From assembly GCF_000239815.1 (NCBI RefSeq), contig NZ_CAFK01000242.1, positions 1 through 64,000 of the forward strand: a DNA stretch of 64,000 nt, written 5' to 3'. This document shows positions 54,309 to 62,400 of the stretch, in pieces (position 1 is the stretch's first letter; each line of letters starts with the position of its first letter). The notes under the pieces were generated by a model, which saw only the letters and a program-made list of their open reading frames with translations, did not search any database and was not told the origin of the DNA. Both the position numbers and the translations under genes were made by a program. This stretch comes from Bradyrhizobium sp. STM 3843 (lineage in GTDB: Bacteria; Pseudomonadota; Alphaproteobacteria; Rhizobiales; Xanthobacteraceae).

Positions 54309-55556
54309 TCAAACAGCCCGGCTGCCGGCTGCTTGCATCGGTGCAGACGCGGCGAAGCCCTCTAGCTCATTAGTGAGCAGGAAGCCGACTTCGTTCAATC
54401 GGAACAGCCGCTTAATTCTGCCTGGTACTTGATCGAACGAGAGCTGACAGCCACGAAGCTTAAGCTCTTTGCGCAACATCAACAAGAGACCGAAGAAGCG
54501 CATGTCGATATAGCGAACGCCGCCCAGATTGATAATAACGTCCTTGCTCGTCGAGATCGCTTCGTTAAGGAGCGGCATGATGGTCGATACGTTGCGCTCT
54601 GTGGCGCTGCCATCGAGACGGAGCGTGACAGCTCCATCATTCGAGGTACGCGTGACTTGCAGCTGGCCTTCGGCGGCAGGCCTTATGCGCTGCAATTGTG
54701 TAATGACTAGCAATGGCAGTACCCGAGTGACCAGCAGGCGGGCAAAAACAAGGCCGTCGTCACGATACCGCCGCCAAAGGACGCGCTCTTCCTTGATCCG
54801 CCAAAGCCATTCAAAGCCTAGTTCCCGAAATATCGTCGGCGCACGTTTCACGGTCCCGGCCTGAAAATTGATTGCCGCCCCCAGGTGTGAGCGTACCGGG
54901 ATCGTGAGCCGGTCATGGTTTCGCTGCAGCCAGAGTTGCCCCTTCTTGGCACCGAGGGAGACGATCAGGAAGTCGGCGTCACTCTCGTTCACGGAAGCGA
55001 TGACGTCATCCGTGCTCATCTCGGCGAGGTCACAAAAGCCAGGATCCAGCGTACCGACGCACAGGAGATCGCCATGCCGGTCGTTGAGGCGGCACGCGGC
55101 CGTCGCCGCGATCCCCGGAGCGCCTCCGAACAGGAAAGCCGTCAGCCGGCGCTCGGTCTGCTTACGGAGGCTCAGCGCATCGAGCAGATCGGCCCCTGCC
55201 GCTCTCTTGCGGATGGGCAGCCCGAGCAGACGAGCGATCCAGATAATTGGTTTCCCATCCGGCGGGCAGGCATCGCTGTCCAGCACTGACTCCCTGAACT
55301 CGGTGTCTGAGAGGCTGGAGGTAAGGAAGTTCAGATTTGGGGTGGAGACGAGCAATCTCGATCGATTTGCCGCCGCTGCATCAATAAGGCGGACGAGATC
55401 CGGTAACTCAATGGCATCAATCGGCAGGCCGAGAATGCAGTAGACTTGCCGCGGAAGATTCGACGGCGCAATGGAGCTGACCGACATAGCCAGCGGACTG
55501 TCTGACTTGAAGCTGCGTCTCGCTGCAGCGACGGAAGCAGTTTCGTTATAACTCAT
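54309..55556 (-). CDS. WecG/TagA-type glycosyltransferase fused to a STAS domain
   Basis: A 415-residue two-domain protein. Residues 35-260 match WecG/TagA/CpsF transferases (GT26), with STPNLNFL (Thr/Asn site), the catalytic Asp in PPDGKPI (Asp100), and FLFGGAPG. These enzymes move a sugar onto a lipid-linked acceptor. Residues 300-395 are a STAS domain (RLDGSATERNVSTIMPLLNEAI, VIINLGGVRYID). The phosphorylatable Ser of typical STAS (DSSG) is replaced by DMRFFG (351-356), so it is more likely a docking or sensor module than a phospho-switch. Start ATG 55556. The 291-base gap upstream holds an AAAAAGCGCTTTTT palindrome (55653-55666) and no gene. Confidence 0.88.
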   Translation of the reverse strand: MSYNETASVAAARRSFKSDSPLAMSVSSIAPSNLPRQVYCILGLPIDAIELPDLVRLIDAAAANRSRLLVSTPNLNFLTSSLSDTEFRESVLDSDACPPDGKPIIWIARLLGLPIRKRAAGADLLDALSLRKQTERRLTAFLFGGAPGIAATAACRLNDRHGDLLCVGTLDPGFCDLAEMSTDDVIASVNESDADFLIVSLGAKKGQLWLQRNHDRLTIPVRSHLGAAINFQAGTVKRAPTIFRELGFEWLWRIKEERVLWRRYRDDGLVFARLLVTRVLPLLVITQLQRIRPAAEGQLQVTRTSNDGAVTLRLDGSATERNVSTIMPLLNEAISTSKDVIINLGGVRYIDMRFFGLLLMLRKELKLRGCQLSFDQVPGRIKRLFRLNEVGFLLTNELEGFAASAPMQAAGSRAV

Positions 55557-55847
55557 GAAAATGGCCGTCCTGAACCCGCTTTAAAGTCAAAAACAGATTA
55601 AACCCTTGCGCTCGATATTTCCGCTTCTTTTTTGCATTATGATAATCCGCCGAAAAAGCGCTTTTTGTGGAATGAACCGCGGCGCGAGCCTTGCGCAGAC
55701 TCATTTGCTTTCGGGAGAAAATCGGGGTCCTGCCGGATTTGTACGATTCTGGCGTAACTTAGCCGAGTGCCGGCCCTCGATCGGAGCGGCAAGGCTTCGA
55801 TCTGCCGACGTAGAGTTCCGGCCGGCAATTAACGATATTTTTTACGG

Positions 55848-57053
55848 TTAATTTGATTTGGCAGGGTTTTGGCTCGGAGTAGGGGCCGGGAACTTCCGTC
55901 TCTGCAGCTCGGCCGCGACCTCCTTGGCAATCAAAGTATTGGCCATGACGCTATAGTGCCCGCCGCAGGGGAGGAGCGGCGCAAGCCAGGAAAGCCCATG
56001 GCGTTGATGGGTGAAGAGGACGCAAGGCGACTGGCCACTCAGTTCGTCAGTGAGGGGCGGGCCTAAGTCGAGGGTTTCGATCCCGGCGGCGCGCAACCTG
56101 TCGGCAAGCGGCGCGTATTCAAACTCGCCATGGAATGCCTTTTCCCGGAAGCTTGCCGTGCCGGGCAAGAAGACGATGAGGGGGCGCTGGCCTCGCGACT
56201 TGGCGACTTCGGCGAAGGATTGGCAGATTGCCGTCATGAGTTGCAGCGCGCCTGACGGATGTCGGACGTCGTAGAGCGGCCCCCACGGGGCGTACTGGGC
56301 AAGGGTGGCCACGAGGCGTGGCTTCATCAAGACCCGAACCAGCGTCACGGTGTATGGAAAGCTCGGCGTCACCGGTCCATCGCGGGTGTCGGGAAGGAAG
56401 TAGGAGTTTGGGAGCATCGCCGCTGGAGCGCGGTTCAGGCGAAGAAAGCCGTCGCGATCAAGAGCTGGCTGGGGGACCCATCGGAGGTGTCCGGGCGGAT
56501 CGAGCAAGAACCGCCCTTTCACGGCCGTTGGAACAAGGGGCGCCCCGAGAAACGCGTCGTACTGCCCGATATTGTCCTCGATGTTGTTGGGATTGATACC
56601 GAGCAGCGCAATTGGCGACCTGTCATCGATCCGCAGAAAACGCAGGTAGGCTTGATCCGTCCCGTAGTTGCCGACGGCATAGTTATCGATACGGCACCCG
56701 AGGAGATGCGAGAGCTGCTCCACCCATCCCTTGTCATCAGGTGTTTCCGCACCCCCAACAAAGGAGTCGCCAAACGCAGCGCCACAGGAGCGCAAGCCTG
56801 ACGGGAATTCCCGATTTTCCTTGGCGCCGGACGCGCGATATCCGCCAATCTCGGGGTCGATGATCGTCCCCTGGTCGTCCCAATTGCGGCCGGCTTCCTG
56901 AAGATCCGGATCCCAAAGGGGCCGGCCAACGCCTATCCGGTCAACGTACAGGCAAATCGCCGCCGAGGCGCCCTCGACCAGCAGGATGGCTATGGAAGCG
57001 ATGGCCAGCCGCCGCCACGTCGCCTTCGATCGGATGATGTCATTGAACTTCAT
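55848..57053 (-). CDS. SGNH-fold hydrolase-like membrane-anchored protein
   Basis: A 401-residue protein. One membrane or signal segment covers about residues 13-36 (WRRLAIASIAILLVEGASAAICLYV). A GDS motif (CGAAFGDSFVGG, Ser97) begins an SGNH-type domain; GINPNNIEDN may be the N block and GGHYSVMANTLIA (His366) the C-terminal catalytic block. This layout resembles AlgX/AlgJ-type O-acetyl transferases and esterases of exopolysaccharide systems, so a role in acyl decoration of the polymer is plausible. ATG at 57053 is preferred to a TTG at 57158 because it stands just before the membrane segment. Confidence 0.78.
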   Translation of the reverse strand: MKFNDIIRSKATWRRLAIASIAILLVEGASAAICLYVDRIGVGRPLWDPDLQEAGRNWDDQGTIIDPEIGGYRASGAKENREFPSGLRSCGAAFGDSFVGGAETPDDKGWVEQLSHLLGCRIDNYAVGNYGTDQAYLRFLRIDDRSPIALLGINPNNIEDNIGQYDAFLGAPLVPTAVKGRFLLDPPGHLRWVPQPALDRDGFLRLNRAPAAMLPNSYFLPDTRDGPVTPSFPYTVTLVRVLMKPRLVATLAQYAPWGPLYDVRHPSGALQLMTAICQSFAEVAKSRGQRPLIVFLPGTASFREKAFHGEFEYAPLADRLRAAGIETLDLGPPLTDELSGQSPCVLFTHQRHGLSWLAPLLPCGGHYSVMANTLIAKEVAAELQRRKFPAPTPSQNPAKSN

Positions 57054-57423
57054 GACTTCGTTGATATTGATCTTGGAAAATCGTCGGTTTGTCGAAACAA
57101 GGATCGCATACGCTCTCCCTGAATATCGCAATTTGATCGATTTGTAGCACCGCAGCAAAGTCCGCCATCAAAATAGATCCAAGACCCTCATGGGCGGCCC
57201 AGGACCGCTCCTGACCGGGAGTGGTGTAAACCAATGTAAAATAAAGGATTTGAATAAGCCGAAGATGGGCTCGGTGACATTGAACTCGGGCCGATCCCGC
57301 AAGACAAAACCTTGAGGCCGAGGTGATGCTCCAGGATGCCCGTGCGCCTCATTGCAGGTTAACCAGCATCTCCGTTTGAGTATTTGCGGAAAATCAAGGA
57401 GGCTGACGGCGAGAGGGTTTTGA

Positions 57424-57457
57424 TATAATTGGAAACGATTAGGAGCGTTTCCTTTTT
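57424..57457 (+). promoter_or_regulatory. Promoter-like region with overlapping inverted repeat upstream of the NRPS
   Basis: A perfect TATAAT hexamer lies at 57424-57429 with a CTGACG -35-like element at 57403-57408 (15-base spacing, shorter than ideal). Directly downstream is an inverted repeat GGAAACG-8-CGTTTCC (57431-57452) followed by TTTTT (57453-57457). This could be an operator overlapping the transcription start, or a weak hairpin that ends or attenuates transcription before the NRPS gene. The rest of the 446-base gap 57054-57499 shows no gene. Confidence 0.45.
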
Positions 57458-57499
57458 GAGTGTTGGGTAGTCGTAGATGTTCGGGGGGAGCTGGATACC

Positions 57500-59485
57500 G
57501 TGCGGGAAGCCGGACGGTTCGGCTTACTCGTGCGGCTCGATTTGATGAGGCGTAAAAAAATGGCGCCAGCTGAGTTAGGCTCGGTAGTCGCGAAACAATA
57601 TGCGGTCACAGGGGAGATTTTGCCACTGGACACGATCGGTCGGCTGTTTGAGCGTCAGGTCGACCGGGCGCCGAACAGGACCGCTGTCCAGATCAACGAA
57701 GACAAGGTGACCTACGGCGAGCTGGATCGATATGCGAACCAGCTCGCGAGACGGATTCGGAAGACCTGCGACCTGAGCGGCAGTCGCCTGGTGGCGCTGT
57801 GCTTTGAGCGCTCGATTGAGATGATCGTCGCGATGCTGGCCGTCGTGAAGGCCGGCGCAGGCTACGTTCCAATTGATCCCGCCTATCCCGCCGAACGGAT
57901 CCGGATGACGCTCGAGGATGCGGGTCCTGCGCTCGTTCTGACGCAGCCCTCCCTGGTCGCAAAGCTTCCGTTGAACGGGAAGCCGGTCGTTTGCCTGGAT
58001 CGTGATCTGAGCGCCGCGGCAGATGAAGATGGAATGCGCCTACAGCAGACAGCCAGCGCTGAGGGTGTCGCCTACGTCATCTACACATCGGGATCTACCG
58101 GCACGCCGAAAGGCGTCATGGTCACGCATCACAACGTCAATCGTCTGTTGACGTCGACGTCGTGCTGGTTCGACTTCAATACCGACGACGTCTGGACTCT
58201 GTTTCATTCCTCCGCTTTTGATTTTTCCGTCTGGGAGATCTGGGGCTGTCTCCTGACCGGCGGAAAACTGATCTGCGTTCCCTATTGGGTCGCACGGTCG
58301 CCGAGGGATTTCTATGCCCTGATGGCCAAAGAGCAGGTCACCGTACTGAACCAGACTCCGGCCGCATTTTATCAGCTCATCCAGGTCGAAGAATCCGGCT
58401 TCGTCGAACAGCTGAAGCTCCGCTATGTCATTTTCGGCGGAGAGGCCCTCAATTTCGCCAGCCTGCGGCCGTGGTTCCACCGTCACGGTGATCGCGTCCC
58501 GCAGCTCATCAACATGTACGGCATCACCGAAACGACCGTTCATGTCACATATCGACTGGTAACGGCTTCAGATGCGGCCGGCGAAACACGCAGCCTGATC
58601 GGAACGCCAATTCCGGACCTGCAGCTCCATTTGCTGGGTTCGGACCTGCGGCCCGTTCCTGACGGTGACGTCGGCGAGATCTATGTCGGCGGCGCAGGCG
58701 TCAGCAAAGGTTATCTGAATCGGCCGGAGCTCACCGCAGAGCGGTTTGTGACCGATCCGTTCTCGGATCAGGTCAACGCTCGGCTGTACAGATCTGGAGA
58801 CCTCGCGCGTCGGCTCGCCAATGGTGATGTTGAGTATCTCGGCCGAGGCGACATGCAGGTCAAGATCCGCGGGTTTCGGATCGAGCTCGGAGAGATCGAG
58901 GCAGCTCTCGCGGATTGTCAGGGCGTCCAACAAGCCGTTGTGCTCGCGCGCAAGGATGGGCCAGGAGAGCCCAAGCTTGTCGGCTATTATTTGGGCTCGG
59001 CGAGTGCAGGCGAACTACGCGACCATCTTGTAGCCAAGCTGCCAGAGCACATGGTTCCGCATACATTCGTGCGGGTCGACGCGTTTCCATTGACGATCAA
59101 CGGAAAAATCGATCGAGCGGCATTGCCGGCGCCGGCCCTGCCGACGTTGCCCAGGCAGGTCGAGCCGGGGACGCAGCTGGAAGCCGAGCTTGCGGTCATC
59201 TGGCGTCAGGTGCTTGAAAAGACTCAAGTTGGTTTCGACGACAATTTCTTCGATCTCGGCGGGGATTCGCTTCTCCTGGCTGGCGTGCAGACCCGGTTGC
59301 AGGCACTGCTGCAGGCCGAGGTACCCATAACGGACCTGTTTGAATTTCCAACCATTCGTTCGCTGGCGCGGCGGTTGGAGTTGAGAAACACGCCATCATC
59401 AGCGCAAGCGGTTGAGCAGAGGGCAATGAAGCAGCGGGCTGCCTTCGCGAAACAGCAGGCGCGTCGTTTAAGGGGAATGTCTTGA
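57500..59485 (+). CDS. Non-ribosomal peptide synthetase, A-PCP di-domain, predicted threonine-activating
   Basis: A 661-residue stand-alone loading module without a condensation domain. The adenylation domain covers about 40-545: A3 is YTSGSTGTPKG, A5 is NMYGITETTVH, A8 is GRGDMQVKIRGFRIELGEIE, and the A10 Lys536 is in NGKID. The specificity residues read D241 F242 W245 N284 I311 G313 M339 V347 H348, plus Lys, which is the established threonine code. The carrier domain (about 555-630) has the phosphopantetheine Ser590 in DLGGDSL. GTG at 57500 has GGGGAG 9 bases upstream; ATG at 57560 is possible. Its TGA overlaps the next start, so both are translated together. Confidence 0.95.
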   Translation: MREAGRFGLLVRLDLMRRKKMAPAELGSVVAKQYAVTGEILPLDTIGRLFERQVDRAPNRTAVQINEDKVTYGELDRYANQLARRIRKTCDLSGSRLVALCFERSIEMIVAMLAVVKAGAGYVPIDPAYPAERIRMTLEDAGPALVLTQPSLVAKLPLNGKPVVCLDRDLSAAADEDGMRLQQTASAEGVAYVIYTSGSTGTPKGVMVTHHNVNRLLTSTSCWFDFNTDDVWTLFHSSAFDFSVWEIWGCLLTGGKLICVPYWVARSPRDFYALMAKEQVTVLNQTPAAFYQLIQVEESGFVEQLKLRYVIFGGEALNFASLRPWFHRHGDRVPQLINMYGITETTVHVTYRLVTASDAAGETRSLIGTPIPDLQLHLLGSDLRPVPDGDVGEIYVGGAGVSKGYLNRPELTAERFVTDPFSDQVNARLYRSGDLARRLANGDVEYLGRGDMQVKIRGFRIELGEIEAALADCQGVQQAVVLARKDGPGEPKLVGYYLGSASAGELRDHLVAKLPEHMVPHTFVRVDAFPLTINGKIDRAALPAPALPTLPRQVEPGTQLEAELAVIWRQVLEKTQVGFDDNFFDLGGDSLLLAGVQTRLQALLQAEVPITDLFEFPTIRSLARRLELRNTPSSAQAVEQRAMKQRAAFAKQQARRLRGMS

Positions 59486-62400
59486 ACGAGAATGCCGGGC
59501 TGGAAGAGGGAGGCATTGCCATTGTCGGCATGGCCGGGCGTTTTCCCGGGGCGCAAAGCGTTGCCGAGTTTTGGCGCAATCAGCTCGATGGCATCGAGGC
59601 GATCTCTCAGTTTCGTGTCGATGAGCTCGAGATTACCAACAAGCAGGCGGTCGGGAATGATCCGCGCTACGTGAAGGCGCGATCGATCCTTGAAGACGTC
59701 GATCTGTTCGACGCCGAATTCTTCGGGATTTATCCTCGCGAGGCCGAGCTGATGGATCCGCAGCAGCGTTTGTTTCTCGAATGCTGCTGGCAAGCTCTCG
59801 AAGACGCCGGCTGCGTGCCTCAGACCTATCCGGGGCTGATCGGGGTCTATGCTGGCACGAGCATGTCGTCCTACTTCCTGACGCGGCTCTGTACCGAACC
59901 CGGCTTTATCGAGAAATTCGCGGCCGGCTACCAGGTCTCCAACTACGTGGAGATGATGGGGAACAGCCCCGATTTCCTGGCGACGCGAGTCTCGTACAAG
60001 TTCAATCTGCGCGGGCCGAGCGTGACCATGCTGTCCGCATGTTCGACCTCGCTGGTTGCCATCACGCAGGCTTGTCAATCGCTGTTGACCTACCAGAGCG
60101 ATATGGCGCTGGCCGGCGGTACCTCGATCACGCTCCCCCAGAAGCGCGGTTCGGTTTACCAAGATGGCGGCATGGTCTCGCGAGACGGCCACTGCCGGGC
60201 ATTCGACGCCGACGCGCAGGGAACTGTGTTCGGCAGTGGCGTTGGCGTCGTCGTCCTGAAGCGGCTCGAGGACGCACTGCAGGATGGCGACCAGATCTAC
60301 GCCGTCATTCGCGGCTATGCAGTCAACAATGACGGCTCGAGCAAGGTCGGCTATACGGCCCCGAGCGTCGAGGGGCAGGCGAATGTCATCGCCATGGCTC
60401 ATCAGGCTGCGGATATCGATCCAGCGACAATCGGCTATATCGAGGCCCATGGAACGGGGACGCCGCTGGGCGATCCGATCGAGCTCGCCGGTCTTACCCA
60501 GGCCTTTCGTGCGCGGACTGACCGGACGCAATTTTGCACGATCGGGACGGCCAAGACCAATGTCGGGCACCTGGACATCGCTGCCGGCGTCACCGGATTG
60601 ATCAATGCTGCGCATGTCGTGCGGCACGGTGTGTTTCCGCCAACGCTGCATTTCAAGAACCCGAATCCCAAATTCGATTTCAAGGGCAGTCCATTTCGGG
60701 TGGTGGCCGAGCGGACCGAATGGGATGCAGGAGATGCGCCGCGGCGTGCCGGGGTCAGCGCGTTCGGGGTCGGCGGGACCAACGCCCACGTCGTGTTGGA
60801 ACAGGCTCCCGAGCAGCAATCCTCCGCGTCGCGGCGAACCAAACAGCTGCTTGTTCTGTCCGCCCGTTCCCAGACGGCACTGGATGCCGCGGGCGATCGT
60901 CTTCGGGCGCATCTGGAAGCCCATCCGGGCAGCAATCTCGCCGACGTCGCCTGGACGCTTCAGACCGGGAGGCGTGAGTTCGGCTACCGCCGGGCTGTCG
61001 TCGCTGGCGACGTCGCAGAGGCGGTCCGCTCGTTGTCGGAGCGGGCACGCGTTCCTGCCCCTTCGCGGTCTCGCGAGGTCTCCGACGTCTGCTTCCTCTT
61101 TCCGGGGCAGGGCTCGCAACACCCCAACATGGCGCGCGAGATCTATGATCTCGAACCGGTCTTTCGTGAGACGGTCGACCGCTGTGCAGAGATCCTCCGT
61201 CCTCATCTCGGTGCGGATCTGCGAACCGTGCTTTATCCCGACGCCGGTGCCAGCGACGAGGCCAGGCGCGCGGTCACTGACACGATCATCGCTCAGCCCG
61301 CGATCTTCACGATCGAATATTCACTGGCGCAACTCTGGTTCAGCTGGGGCATTCGGCCCAAGGCCATGACCGGCCACAGCATCGGCGAGTTCGCCGCCGC
61401 CTGCATTGCCGGCGTGATCTCGCTCGAGGACGCGCTTGGCTTTGTGGCCCTGCGCGGCCGCCTGATGCAGGGTGTCGCGCCCGGCGGCATGCTTTCGGTG
61501 CGGCTGCCGGAGGCCGAATTGCGCCAGCGACTCGGCGCGCCGCTGTCGCTGGCCGCGGTCAATTCACCGAGCCTGTGCGTCGTTGCAGGACCGCTGGATC
61601 CGCTTGCACAGTTCGAGCGCGAACTGAACGAGGCGGGGGTGGCCTGCCGGCGGCTGGTGACTTCTCACGCCTTCCATTCCGCCATGATGGATCCCTTGAT
61701 CGATCCGCTGGCGAATGCCCTGTCGGGTATCCGGCTCAACCCGCCCCAGATTCCCTATGTGTCCGGAGTGACGGGGACCTGGGTCACGGATCGGGAAGCG
61801 ACCGACCCGGTTTACTGGGCGCGACATGCCCGCGAGCCGGTGCAGTTCTCGGCGGCAATCCAGGAGCTTCGCAACCGACCGGACGCAATTCTGCTCGAAG
61901 TCGGTCCGGGCAATGTTCTGACGACGCTGGCTCGACAGCACGGTCAGCCAGCGGCCAATTCGGTCATCGCGCCATCCTTGTCTGACGGCTTTTCCGGCGA
62001 AGGTGATTACGAAGCGCTCTTGTCGGCCATGGGGAAGCTGTGGGTGGCCGGCGAAAAGCCCGACTGGACGGCATTCCATGCCGGCGAGCGCCGCCATCGG
62101 ATGTCGCTGCCGACCTATCCTTTCGAGCGCAAGCGCTACTGGTTGCAGAATGCCCAAGCCGCTTTCGATCAGTCCGTGCCGGGGTCGACGGAGGCGCCAG
62201 TGACCTCTCTCAGCAGCGAAGCCAAGCCGCAAGTCCTTCAGGGAAGCGATGCCGTGAATGTAATGTCCAGTGTTAGCTCCGCGGTCGCACCCGCGACGTC
62301 GGCCAAGCGTCGCGATCGAATCCAGGCCGCCCTGGTGGAGATGTTTGAAGGCTTGTCGGGCGTTGATCTCGCGGCCGCCGATCCGGCGACCACCTTCCTC

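Noticed and set aside
59224..61206. 660-codon minus-strand frame opposite the NRPS/PKS
   Set aside because: It is antisense to catalytic motifs of the carrier and KS domains; high GC content keeps such frames open.
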